This document shows positions 7,853 to 16,585 of a DNA stretch of 32,746 nucleotides, in pieces. The stretch covers positions 1 to 32,746 of the forward strand of contig CAMKSZ010000006.1 in the NCBI GenBank assembly GCA_946415525.1, given 5' to 3'. Within the stretch, counting starts at the first letter, position 1; each line of letters opens with the position of its first letter. The position numbers and the translations under genes were made by a program. Origin of the DNA: an uncultured Prevotellaceae bacterium. Lineage in GTDB: Bacteria > Bacteroidota > Bacteroidia > Bacteroidales > Bacteroidaceae. The notes under the pieces are model-generated. The model had not been told where the DNA came from. It searched no databases and saw only the letters and a list, made by a program, of their open reading frames with translations.

Positions 7853-10800
7853 ATTTGCTATGTAATCCTTGGGAAGACAGCCAAACTGTGCCTTGAAACA
7901 TTTGGCGAAATAACTGCTGGACGTGAAACCGACTCGTTCCGACACTTCGCTGCTGCGCATGCCTTCTCGCAGCAAGCGGGCGGCTTGGTTCATTCGGGCC
8001 GTTTTCAGATAGTCGGTGGGGGTGATGCCGGTCAGGGCTTTGATCTTTCGATAGAAACTGCTGCGGCTCATGTTGAGTTGCTCTGCCAGGGTGTCGATGC
8101 TGAACTCTTCATCCGACATGTTCTTATCGACAAGTTTCTGGAGGTTTTCCACAAACTGAAGGTCTTGCTGGTTCATTCCAAGGGGTTGCTCTTCATTGCC
8201 GATATCGCTGGCGTGGAAACCGTCGATGCTCCGCATGCGCTCATAAAACTGTTGGCGCAGACGTAGCAAATGTTCTATTTGGAGATGTAACTGGCGGATG
8301 GAGAAGGGCTTTTCCAAATAGATGTCGGCTCCGCTCTCCATGCCTTCGACTTTGGATGCGACACTGACCTTGGCTGTCAACAGTATGACGGGTAAATGGG
8401 AGGTTTCTATGTTTTGTTTCAGCCGTTGGCAGAGGGATATGCCGTCCATGCGGGGCATCATCACATCGCTGACGATGACATCCACCTCATTGTATTTCAA
8501 TAGGTCGAGGGCTTCCACACCATCATGTGCCTTGACCACCTTGTACCATTGCCGAAGGGCGTCGGTGGTGGCTTTCAGAAGTTCTTCGTTGTCTTCAACA
8601 AGAAGAATGCGGAATTTCCCTTGAGAATTGGTGCCTGACAGACTGGGCGAATCTGAAGGTACGTCGAGGTTTTCCCCATTGACGAGGGCGTCGGCTTCTT
8701 CTTCCGCCTCGGCTACCGCGACTCGCTGGGCGGGAAGCGTCAACGTGAAACATGCACCGCCACCTGGGGCATCGTCGTAAGAGAGGTCGCCGCCGTGGGC
8801 CTCTGCAAGCATCTTGGCATAAGCGAGGCCTAAGCCGGTTCCTAAAGTGGAAGCGACACTGTCCTTGCCTATTTGGTAATAACGGTCGAATATCTTGTCG
8901 CGCTCGTCAATGGGGACGCCATTGCCGTCGTCGATGATTGATATTTGAGATTGGCCCGATGTCGATTTGTCAAGCCTTATGATGATTTCGCTTTTGGCAT
9001 ACTTCAGCGCATTGCCTACAAGATTCATCATCACCTTCATCATCTTGTCCTTGTCGATGGAAAGCAAAACGGGGGATTCAGGCAACTGTAGTTGCAGGTG
9101 CTTACCCTGTACCTCCACGGCATCGCTGAATTGATCGTGGATTTGGCGCATCATAAGGCATAAGTCGGTCTGACGGCTGACAAGTGTAATGCCTCCGTTC
9201 TCTTGCTTTTGGAAATCAAGCAGTTGGTTGGTGATGCCCAAGAGGTAATTCATGTTGCGCCGGATGGCGGTGGTGTGCTTGTTGTCTTCCATCTGCTCCA
9301 ACGGAAGGCTCATTAGCGTGAGTGGGGTACGTATTTCATGCACCAAGTCGATGAAGAAACGTATCTTCGACTGGAAAGTCTCTTTCTCTTGTTGTTGCTG
9401 GAATTCTGCCATCTGTCTTTGATAGCGTAACTTCAGTCTCCGTTGTGTTAGGTAGTATATGTAGAAGGCTGCTGCGGCTACTAACAAGACATACATCAGG
9501 TAGGCAAAAATGGTGCGATACCAAGGGGGAAGGATGGTGATGCGCAGGCGGGCCATGGCGGCTTCGTCGGTCTGGCCTACTTTTCGTAACAGAAACTCAT
9601 ATTCTCCGGGTGGAAGGTTGGCGTAAGTGGCTTCGGGCGTGGTCGTGCCATGCACCCAAGTGCGATCGAATCCTTCCAGCATGTACTCATATTTGGCTTC
9701 CGACATGCCACTGTAACGGGAGGAGGCGAAGTGAAGGGTGAAACTGTTGTCTTGGTAGGGTAATTCAATGCCATCGCGCGTGTAAAGCAGAATGTCAAGC
9801 CCCAAACGCTTCAACTCTTCCTGGCTGTTGGAGGAATAGGGGAGAGACAACTCATGGATGTAAACTCGCTGCAAGATGGAATTGGGTTTCAAGACATTTG
9901 TGGTGATGCGATAAAAGCCGCCGTCGCCGCCAAAAAGCACATTGCCGAAGCCGTGGACGCACGAGGAGCACTGTATTTGAAAGGAATTGCCGATTTGGCC
10001 TTTTCCGTAGATTTCCACGTCGCGAATATCGCGTGAGGGAGTGATCCGGGCGATTCCCAAAGAGGTGCCCATCCACAGGGAACCTTGGTCGTCTTCCTCG
10101 ATAAAACTGATGGTTTGACCGTGCAACACACTGCCCTCTCGGTCGTATCTGACGAAATCGGATTGGCGGGAGTCATACCGATAGAGGCCGCCGCCATTGG
10201 TCGCTGCCCACAAGTCGCCTTTCTTGTCTTGATACATCACTGTCACACTCTGGCGGCCTATCGTTTCTGACTGGAAACGGGAAAATAGCGCATCGCCAGG
10301 ACGTTTGAGAAAGAGGCCTTGGTTGTTGGACGATGCCCACAACCAGCCACTGGCGGCTTCTTGGATGCATACAAACGATGTCATGGCATTGATGCTGGCA
10401 TATCCATGGAAATTTTCGGTTTTGCGGTCGTAGCGTGAGAGGCCCCAGGAGGTGAGAACGTAGATTTCGCCGTTTTGGGTGCGGTAGATGCTGTTCACTT
10501 CATTGCTGGGAATCGTGTACGGACGACTGTCCGAGAATGTATGGCTGATGATGTTGCCCGTTTTCGTGTTGAGTATGCGTAAACCATTGTGACGGGTGCC
10601 TATCCAAAGGTCGTCGCCATCTAACATTAGGGCCTTTACTTCGTAGGGTAGCCGATTGTAGTCGTAGAGGGTGATTTGGCGCTTGTCGTATTCGCCCCGG
10701 TAAAGACCATGGTCGGTGCCTAACCATAACTCTCCTTGAGAATTCCGGCATAAGGCGTTCACCATGTCGTGGCCGCTGGGGGCATGGGGATTATTGGGCA

Positions 10801-11824
10801 ATGGGACAAATTTGAAACCTGGCTGACGGAGGATGATGCAGTTGAGACCGCCCTTTCTCGTCAGGGCTAAGAGGGTGCTGTCGCCATCCCATACCAAATC
10901 ATTCACCATGTTGTCGGTCAACTGGTCGGTTTCCTTTGCTTGGTCCAACCGTTCTATCGTGTTCTCCTGTGGGAAATAACGGAAAATGCCATTGTCGGTG
11001 CCTAAAAATAGTTGTCCAAGGCTGTTGGCGGTCAAGGCATGGATGGCTCCTGTCTGGGGGGCGTTCAAATGTTGCTCTGTCTTCTTGGAGTCTGTGTTAA
11101 GACGTTGGCAAACAGTGTTATAGGCCAACCATAATTCACCCTTCACTTGAACGATGCTGATGGGGTTCTTGTCGTATTCGTAGCCTTGTACTTCAAAGTC
11201 GCGCAAAAACTGACCGTCGTTGCTGAATTGTGACAACTTGCCCGATAAGGTCGCGGCATAGACCAGCCCGTCGCTGCCTGTGGCTATGTCGCAGAAGAAA
11301 CTGCCATGACGGCTGTCTTGGATTAGTTCATGGGTGGCGGTGTTGTAGGTGAATAGTCCTTGGCCTAAGGTGGGAATCCATACGAGTTGGCCTTCCTTGG
11401 TGCCAACTATCTTGGGCACTGCCGAAGAGATGACAACACCATGGCGGGTGCGTTCCGAAAAGCGGTAGAAAGAGTTGGTGGTGCGGTTGAAAACATATAA
11501 TCCGGCACTCCCTCCAAACCAAATGTCGCCGTTGTGCTCGTAAAGCGACATTACTGCACTGGTCTCATTCGGATTTTCCGAGGCGACCATGTCGCGGTAG
11601 ACGTGGATGCGCAATCCGTCAAAGCAATTTAGGCCATTCTCCGTTCCAACCCATAGTAGGCCATAACTGTCGCGCAGCGCACAAAGAACGGAGTTGTCCG
11701 AAAGTCCATCATTGGTCGTATAACGTTCTGCCACAATGGCCTGCTGACCTTTTGCCAACGTGAAAATGGCATTTAGCAAGCATATCCATAATAGACGTTT
11801 ATATTTATAATAATGTGTTGTCAT
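7850..11824 (-). CDS. Hybrid two-component system regulator (HTCS): periplasmic propeller sensor, histidine kinase, receiver and AraC output in one protein
   Basis: The protein has 1324 residues. A signal/anchor is at about 8-26. Reg_prop-type beta-propeller repeats fill about 30-680 (DGLSDNSVLCALRDSYGLLWVGT, LWLGTDHGLYRG, LWAATNGGGLYRY). A Y_Y_Y domain is at about 690-757 and a membrane segment at about 770-795. HisKA follows with the phospho-acceptor His829 in LVHEIRTPLTL. The HATPase has NLVGNALKYA, DDGNGVP and GTGLGLAYAK. The receiver has Asp1120 in VIVSDVMMP, and an AraC-type HTH lies at about 1225-1322 (LAEQLNMSRSSFYRKIKAL, VGFTSSSYFAKCFKAQFG). Such proteins bind a glycan fragment in the periplasm and activate PUL genes. 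It follows the acyltransferase gene by 30 bp with no visible promoter in the gap. All key residues are present. Confidence 0.97.
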   Translation of the reverse strand: MTTHYYKYKRLLWICLLNAIFTLAKGQQAIVAERYTTNDGLSDNSVLCALRDSYGLLWVGTENGLNCFDGLRIHVYRDMVASENPNETSAVMSLYEHNGDIWFGGSAGLYVFNRTTNSFYRFSERTRHGVVISSAVPKIVGTKEGQLVWIPTLGQGLFTYNTATHELIQDSRHGSFFCDIATGSDGLVYAATLSGKLSQFSNDGQFLRDFEVQGYEYDKNPISIVQVKGELWLAYNTVCQRLNTDSKKTEQHLNAPQTGAIHALTANSLGQLFLGTDNGIFRYFPQENTIERLDQAKETDQLTDNMVNDLVWDGDSTLLALTRKGGLNCIILRQPGFKFVPLPNNPHAPSGHDMVNALCRNSQGELWLGTDHGLYRGEYDKRQITLYDYNRLPYEVKALMLDGDDLWIGTRHNGLRILNTKTGNIISHTFSDSRPYTIPSNEVNSIYRTQNGEIYVLTSWGLSRYDRKTENFHGYASINAMTSFVCIQEAASGWLWASSNNQGLFLKRPGDALFSRFQSETIGRQSVTVMYQDKKGDLWAATNGGGLYRYDSRQSDFVRYDREGSVLHGQTISFIEEDDQGSLWMGTSLGIARITPSRDIRDVEIYGKGQIGNSFQIQCSSCVHGFGNVLFGGDGGFYRITTNVLKPNSILQRVYIHELSLPYSSNSQEELKRLGLDILLYTRDGIELPYQDNSFTLHFASSRYSGMSEAKYEYMLEGFDRTWVHGTTTPEATYANLPPGEYEFLLRKVGQTDEAAMARLRITILPPWYRTIFAYLMYVLLVAAAAFYIYYLTQRRLKLRYQRQMAEFQQQQEKETFQSKIRFFIDLVHEIRTPLTLMSLPLEQMEDNKHTTAIRRNMNYLLGITNQLLDFQKQENGGITLVSRQTDLCLMMRQIHDQFSDAVEVQGKHLQLQLPESPVLLSIDKDKMMKVMMNLVGNALKYAKSEIIIRLDKSTSGQSQISIIDDGNGVPIDERDKIFDRYYQIGKDSVASTLGTGLGLAYAKMLAEAHGGDLSYDDAPGGGACFTLTLPAQRVAVAEAEEEADALVNGENLDVPSDSPSLSGTNSQGKFRILLVEDNEELLKATTDALRQWYKVVKAHDGVEALDLLKYNEVDVIVSDVMMPRMDGISLCQRLKQNIETSHLPVILLTAKVSVASKVEGMESGADIYLEKPFSIRQLHLQIEHLLRLRQQFYERMRSIDGFHASDIGNEEQPLGMNQQDLQFVENLQKLVDKNMSDEEFSIDTLAEQLNMSRSSFYRKIKALTGITPTDYLKTARMNQAARLLREGMRSSEVSERVGFTSSSYFAKCFKAQFGCLPKDYIAN

Positions 11825-11854
11825 GTGGCAAGAAGGGTTTCAAGGATGGCTGAT

Positions 11855-12967
11855 TTATCCTACGATGTATTTGCTGCCTGGAAGCAACGAAAGCAATCGG
11901 GTCGTAATGGCTGAACAAACAAATGTGAGCAGGGCTATCACTGGGATGGCTAACCATACTGGCAAGAGGGGGGAGGCTACATTTCCATCTATGATATACG
12001 ATGCGATGGGGGCAAGGAATAGCAGATGCATCAGATACATGCCGTAGGAAAGGCGAGAGAGGCTACTGATAAGGGCTGGGGCTTCTTGACGCTGAATGCA
12101 GGTGAAAAGCATAAATATGCCGAAGGTTGCCAAAAGCACATTGGGAGTACAGAATTCCCACGACCATTCTATCATGGGGGTCTCGATGAGTTGGCCAGGA
12201 ACACCCTTCCACCAGAAACTCCATGCTGTAAACACTGCACCAACCACAAAACAAGCCAAGCCTACGATAGCCCTGCGACGAGTCGGCCATTTGATGTGAA
12301 CGCGAATGTAATGGGCCAATACGAGATAGCCGAGATAGCCGGAACAATACCAAAGCATGGAGAATGAATTCCAGAAACATTCACCCCACAACTCTGGCGA
12401 TACGAAGCGATGGAGCCAGGGAAGGAGGGTGGAGAAGGCAAAAAGGGAAAGGAAAATGCGCTCGTCTTTGGCAGAAGAACGCTCCAGCCAAGGCGACACA
12501 ACTGGTATAATCAGATATAGACTGATGAGTGGATACATGAACCATAAATGCCCACCCATGGAGGGAAAATTGAATGGCAACATTTTGAAGTCGTTCATTG
12601 ACTGTTCCCAAGTCATGCCTCCCCATAACAACGGCAGGAAGGTGTACAAAAGGAGAAAACAGACAAACGGGGGGAGGATGCGGAGAAAGCGACGGCGATA
12701 GAAAGAGGTCATCGACACTCCCTGTCGAACTGGCACCAAAAGAAATGCCGACACTATCATGAACAATGGAACCGATACGCGGCCCAAAGCACCATCGTAA
12801 AAGGCCACCCAAAAGCGGTTTTGCTCGTTGGCCAACATCGACATGCTACCAGCCAAACCTGAAACGTCGGCTCCGTAAAAATTCTCGCTTGCGTGGACAA
12901 GCATCACCATCAGGCATGCCACCACGCGGATGTAGTCGATAAAGACAATTCTTTCTTTATTTTTCAT
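11855..12967 (-). CDS. Acyltransferase family 3 membrane protein
   Basis: The protein has 370 residues with about ten hydrophobic segments. The N-terminus KERIVFIDYIRVVACLMVMLVHASE carries the acyltransferase-3 motif: an Arg, ten residues, then His (R14 to H25). This family moves acetyl or other acyl groups onto cell-surface polysaccharide, lipopolysaccharide or small molecules at the inner membrane. The acceptor cannot be read here. The gene starts behind a canonical promoter and is followed after 30 bp by the HTCS gene, so it is probably the first gene of a two-gene unit. The -7 box ends only three bases before the ATG, suggesting a leaderless message. Why an O-acyltransferase is paired with a sugar-sensing regulator is unclear. 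Confidence 0.88.
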   Translation of the reverse strand: MKNKERIVFIDYIRVVACLMVMLVHASENFYGADVSGLAGSMSMLANEQNRFWVAFYDGALGRVSVPLFMIVSAFLLVPVRQGVSMTSFYRRRFLRILPPFVCFLLLYTFLPLLWGGMTWEQSMNDFKMLPFNFPSMGGHLWFMYPLISLYLIIPVVSPWLERSSAKDERIFLSLFAFSTLLPWLHRFVSPELWGECFWNSFSMLWYCSGYLGYLVLAHYIRVHIKWPTRRRAIVGLACFVVGAVFTAWSFWWKGVPGQLIETPMIEWSWEFCTPNVLLATFGIFMLFTCIQRQEAPALISSLSRLSYGMYLMHLLFLAPIASYIIDGNVASPLLPVWLAIPVIALLTFVCSAITTRLLSLLPGSKYIVG

Positions 12968-12970
12968 GCT

Positions 12971-13003
12971 GCAAATTTATATTTTTTTCCTTAACTAAAC
13001 AAA
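12971..13003 (-). promoter_or_regulatory. Canonical promoter of the acyltransferase-HTCS unit
   Basis: On the minus strand TTTG (13003-13000), a 20-nt spacer and TAAATTTGC (12979-12971) match the Bacteroidetes consensus exactly. The expected start of transcription falls at or within the ATG at 12967. The promoter has a complete -33 box and lacks the TGAAYAG element, in keeping with steady low expression of a sensor. Confidence 0.75.
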
Positions 13004-13009
13004 CCATAG

Positions 13010-13028
13010 ATGTCGTTTCATGCGACAT
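13010..13028. promoter_or_regulatory. Interrupted palindrome between the two divergent promoters
   Basis: ATGTCG (13010-13015) and CGACAT (13023-13028) are inverted repeats around a 7-nt centre. The site lies just upstream of the -33 box of the acyltransferase-HTCS promoter and about 30 nt upstream of the operator for the plus-strand operon. It could be a regulator site. No second copy was found and the arms are only 6 bp. Confidence 0.25.
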
Positions 13029-13055
13029 AACGGCTGTTTTACCGGATTTTTCTGT

Positions 13056-13105
13056 TATCTGAACAGATAGTTTCATATATGACACTCGTTTTGTCGTAAT
13101 TTTGC
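13056..13105 (+). promoter_or_regulatory. Predicted HTCS-controlled promoter of the jelly-roll-GH127 operon
   Basis: TATCTGAACAGATAGTTTCA (13056-13075) is followed after exactly 21 nt by the -7 box TAATTTTGC (13097-13105). Fourteen of its 20 bases match the element before the aldose epimerase gene, including TCTGAA and AG, and the spacing is the same. Its left part TATCTG-AA-CAGATA is also a near-perfect 14-bp palindrome. A degenerate half-site (TTACCGGATTTTTC) lies 21 nt further upstream at 13039. Transcription would start near 13112, leaving a leader of about 57 nt. Confidence 0.55.
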
Positions 13106-13168
13106 ACAAACAATTAATGATAAATAAAAAATACCCACAAAAGACCATTTTGTCGCTTTAATTGATGA

Positions 13169-14473
13169 ATGATGAGAACTAAAAGAATCATAATGCTGAT
13201 TTCCCAAGTTTTTGCCTTCTTGATATTGGCAAAAGCGGCGGGGGCTGACGATGAGGGACAAATCGTTGCCCTTTGGAATGGGGCGAATGTGGTGTTGCCG
13301 GCTTCGCAGGTGACGCCGTCTGCCGCTTGGAAAGCGAATGTCATGGTCTTTGATTCTGGTAGAAGATATTCGGATGCCGATTATAATAAGGTTTGGGGTG
13401 TTCCCCTTCCCGACAAGGAGGACCGCCCATGGTATGCTGCGGATTATGTTCTGACGGATGGCGAACAGTCGTGGCGGGAGCAGACGGCTCCATTCAGCAG
13501 CGACGAGTATTACATGGGACAACGTTCCTTTAGATGGATTGCCGTCGACCGCACTGGTGACCTGTATCTGCGCCGCTCTTTTACTATCGACAGTCCCATT
13601 GATGGGGATCTGTTCCTCGCTTGCGGGCATGACGATGCTCCTTCTGAATTCTATATCAATGGCGTTTGTGTTTTCTCTGTGGCCGATGGATGGAACAACG
13701 ACGAACGGGTGCTGCTCACCGACGAACAGAAAGCGCTTATCAAATTCGATGGAACGGAAAATATTATGGCTGTCCATGTGCACCAAAATTGGGGCGGGGC
13801 TTTTGCCGATTGTGGCTTGTACGAGGCTGATATGCAATTGGTGTCGCCCCTGTTGAGTACTTTGGATAAGGGCGAATGGCCTTGTGCTTATTATTTGCTG
13901 AACGGCAACGACGATTTTAGCGCAATTGCTCCAAACGATTGGACAGGGTTGTGTATAGACGAGAGCGACTGGGCATTTGGCTATGGACCCTTTAGTAATT
14001 CTCGCGACCAATTCCTGACGACCTATTGGGGCAGTGAGCGACAACCGCTATTGGTGAGGAGGCATTTCTTTATCGACGAAGATGAAATGCAAGCGATAGC
14101 CAATGGCTTGGTGGAACTCACTTGCAGTTATGACGAAAACCCCAAAGTATATCTGAATGGAACACTTATTTGGGAGACGAACGGATGGAATGACAACGAC
14201 TATGCACATTATACACTTAGCGAAACGCAAAAGAAATTGCTCCATCAGGGAGACAATGTCCTTGCTGTGTCGCTGATGGCAGGGGGTGGGGGCGGACATA
14301 TAGATTATGGTCTCTTTGCCCATCAACCGTACACTCCTGCCAATATCGGCAATCCTATAGGATTCAATCGAACATATCCCGTTGGCATCTACGACTTGCA
14401 AGGAAGGAGTGTAGGCCGTCTGCAAATGAAGAGGGGAGTATATATTGTCAATGGAAAGAAATTAATTTTTTAA
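13169..14473 (+). CDS. Secreted protein of two glutaminase-type jelly-roll domains with a C-terminal sorting-like tail
   Basis: The protein has 434 residues starting with a Sec signal (about 1-26). There is no catalytic domain. Two related beta-sandwich units are visible. Unit one (about 45-225) has GDLYLRRSFTIDS, DDAPSEFYINGVCVF, NIMAVHVHQNWGGAFADCGLY. Unit two (about 230-395) has PLLVRRHFFID, NPKVYLNGTLIW, DNVLAVSLMAGGGGGHIDYG. The same pattern occurs once inside the glutaminase-like protein at 2747-5176. The C-terminus (GIYDLQGRSVGRLQ then RGVYIVNGKKLIF) resembles the type A C-terminal domain linked to the type IX secretion system. A carbohydrate-binding surface or released protein is the likeliest role, by inference. 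It is the first gene of the operon, with 13 bp to the GH127 gene. Confidence 0.7.
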   Translation: MMRTKRIIMLISQVFAFLILAKAAGADDEGQIVALWNGANVVLPASQVTPSAAWKANVMVFDSGRRYSDADYNKVWGVPLPDKEDRPWYAADYVLTDGEQSWREQTAPFSSDEYYMGQRSFRWIAVDRTGDLYLRRSFTIDSPIDGDLFLACGHDDAPSEFYINGVCVFSVADGWNNDERVLLTDEQKALIKFDGTENIMAVHVHQNWGGAFADCGLYEADMQLVSPLLSTLDKGEWPCAYYLLNGNDDFSAIAPNDWTGLCIDESDWAFGYGPFSNSRDQFLTTYWGSERQPLLVRRHFFIDEDEMQAIANGLVELTCSYDENPKVYLNGTLIWETNGWNDNDYAHYTLSETQKKLLHQGDNVLAVSLMAGGGGGHIDYGLFAHQPYTPANIGNPIGFNRTYPVGIYDLQGRSVGRLQMKRGVYIVNGKKLIF

Positions 14474-14486
14474 CTTTTGCAAAAGC

Positions 14487-16553
14487 ATGATTTCATCAAA
14501 ACTATTGGGTATATTTGTCTTCGGACTCATTCCTCTTTCATCATCTGCTCAGGTGGAGATGAATGTTGTGGAGCGTCCAGCAATGACCGAGACGGGCGGC
14601 TATAGAGCACCTTTGCACGGAGGGTATCTGAAAAAACTGCCCGTAGGGCGGGTGCAACCTCAAGGATGGCTTCGGGAGATGCTCAACCGACAGCGTTTTG
14701 GATTAAACGGCCAACTGGGTACGGTAAGTGCATGGCTTGACAAAACCGACAACCAGTGGCTGAGCGATAAAGGCGATCATGGATGGGAGGAAGTGCCTTA
14801 TTGGTTGCGTGGATATTCCTCGCTTGCCTATATCCTCGACGATGAGACCATGAAGAAAGAGGCACAATTATGGTTTGAGGCCGTGCTCAATAATGTGAAA
14901 CCCAACGGACTGATGGGGCCAGATGCCATGGATGGCAATACACAAAACCCTGAACTTTGGGCGAAAATGCCAATGCTTTGGGCTTTGCAAACCTATTATG
15001 AACATAGTGGCGATGAGCGGGTGCTTAATGTCATGACCAATTATTTCAAGTGGGAACTTAGCATCCCCGACGAGCATTTTCTGAAAGGGCTATGGCAGGA
15101 AAAAAGGGGGAGCGACAACGAGTGGAGCGTCGTGTGGCTCTACAACCATACTGGCGACACTTCCATCCTTCCGTTGATAGACAAGTTGCACCGTTGCGGT
15201 GTCGATTGGACAATGCACAACGACTTGCCGAATTGGCATGGCGTGAATGTGGCTCAGGGCTTTCGCGAGCCTGCCACTTATTATATTTACAATGGAAATG
15301 AGCAGTTGTTGCAATGTGCATACGACAACCACAATACCATGAGAAAGCGGTATGGACAGGTGCCAGGGGGCATGTATGGTGCCGACGAAAATGCACGACA
15401 AGGTTATACCGACCCGAGACAGGGGGCGGAAACATGCGCTGTCGTGGAACAGATGGCGAGCGACGAAATGCTCATGGGCATCACGGGCGACCCTTTTTGG
15501 GCAGACCATTGCGAACAGGTGGCTTTCAATACGCTGCCGGCTGCTCTTACCAAGGACATGAGGGCGCTGCGATATATCACTTCGCCTAATATGGCAGTGA
15601 GCGATGGCAAAAACCATGCACCAAGCATAGACAATAGTTTGAGAGGCATGCTGTCGATGAGTCCTTTCAGTAGCCGTTGCTGCCAGCACAACCATGGCAT
15701 GGGCTGGCCTTATTTTGCCGAGCACCTTGTCATGGCCACAAACGACGGGGGACTTTGCACCATGTTTTATGCAGCGAATGAAACCACGGCAGAGATGGCG
15801 GACGGACAGACGGTAAGGCTTTCTGTGGATACCCGATATCCTTTCGAGCAACAGGTGAAACTTACCGTCCACACCGGCCAAACGGTTCGGTTCCCACTTT
15901 ACTTGAGAATACCTGCATGGGCTGATGGAAGCATTGTGAGGGTGGGCGAACAGGACAACATCGACGCTGTGGCTGGCAAATATGTGAAAATAGAGAAAAT
16001 GTGGCACGATGGCGACCAAATATTGCTTTCGTTGCCTATGAGTGTAAATACTTGCGTTTGGCAACAAAACAAGGCGAGCATCAGTGTGAATTATGGACCG
16101 CTGACGCTTTCGTTACGAATAGATGAGCGATTCGTCCAACGTGATAGTAGTGACCCGGAAATCGTACAGGATGACTCGCATTGGCAAGAAAGCGTCGACA
16201 AGTCATTGTGGCCGGCTTACGAGATATTTGCTGATTCTCCTTGGAACTATGCTTTGAAAGTCGATGATGATAATATGCCTGTCGATTTTTCTGTCATTCA
16301 AAAACCATGGCCTGAAGACAATTACCCTTTCTCTGTAGAGGCTTCTCCTTTGGAGTTTAAGGCCAAAGGGCGGAGGGTTCCTTCGTGGGGACTCGACAAG
16401 ACAGAAATGACCGATGTGTTGCCAACTCGTTTCGTTCCTCGGGACGACGAGGAAGAAGAGATACGGCTCGTTCCCATGGGGGGCGCTCGCTTGCGTATCG
16501 CTGCTTTTCCAAGGGCGGATATACGCAAGACTATTCCTGATTGCAAAGAATGA
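14487..16553 (+). CDS. GH127-type (DUF1680) glycosidase, likely beta-L-arabinofuranosidase or relative
   Basis: The protein has 688 residues with a Sec signal (about 1-21). It has the alpha/alpha-barrel signature of DUF1680: WLDKTDNQWLSDKGDHGWEEVPYWLRGY near the N-terminus, NWHGVNVAQGFREPATYY and a C-terminal beta-sandwich with PLYLRIPAWADGS. In characterised GH127 beta-L-arabinofuranosidase a zinc ion is held by one Glu and three Cys, one of which is the nucleophile. The equivalents are Glu315 and Cys317 in GAETCAVVEQ and Cys398-Cys399 in SRCCQHNHGMGWPYF, so the enzyme should be active. Related GH127 members cleave other sugars of rhamnogalacturonan II, so arabinose specificity is likely but not certain. 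The gene lies between the jelly-roll gene (13 bp) and the mosaic surface-protein gene (32 bp). Confidence 0.88.
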   Translation: MISSKLLGIFVFGLIPLSSSAQVEMNVVERPAMTETGGYRAPLHGGYLKKLPVGRVQPQGWLREMLNRQRFGLNGQLGTVSAWLDKTDNQWLSDKGDHGWEEVPYWLRGYSSLAYILDDETMKKEAQLWFEAVLNNVKPNGLMGPDAMDGNTQNPELWAKMPMLWALQTYYEHSGDERVLNVMTNYFKWELSIPDEHFLKGLWQEKRGSDNEWSVVWLYNHTGDTSILPLIDKLHRCGVDWTMHNDLPNWHGVNVAQGFREPATYYIYNGNEQLLQCAYDNHNTMRKRYGQVPGGMYGADENARQGYTDPRQGAETCAVVEQMASDEMLMGITGDPFWADHCEQVAFNTLPAALTKDMRALRYITSPNMAVSDGKNHAPSIDNSLRGMLSMSPFSSRCCQHNHGMGWPYFAEHLVMATNDGGLCTMFYAANETTAEMADGQTVRLSVDTRYPFEQQVKLTVHTGQTVRFPLYLRIPAWADGSIVRVGEQDNIDAVAGKYVKIEKMWHDGDQILLSLPMSVNTCVWQQNKASISVNYGPLTLSLRIDERFVQRDSSDPEIVQDDSHWQESVDKSLWPAYEIFADSPWNYALKVDDDNMPVDFSVIQKPWPEDNYPFSVEASPLEFKAKGRRVPSWGLDKTEMTDVLPTRFVPRDDEEEEIRLVPMGGARLRIAAFPRADIRKTIPDCKE

Positions 16554-16585
16554 AATTACCTTTAACATCTTAAACCGTTTGAAGT

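Noticed and set aside
13073..14044. Minus-strand ORF (323 residues) opposite the jelly-roll gene
   Set aside because: It would run through the plus-strand promoter and has no signal peptide or domain; the plus-strand gene has both.
14471..14486. TAACTTTTGCAAAAGC before the GH127 start as an internal promoter
   Set aside because: The spacing between TA and TTTGC is one base too long for TAnnTTTGC, and the 13-bp gap fits a simple operon junction.
15090..16067. Minus-strand ORF (325 residues) opposite the GH127 gene
   Set aside because: The GH127 zinc motif and full-length family match lie on the plus strand; the antisense product is His- and Arg-rich with no motif.
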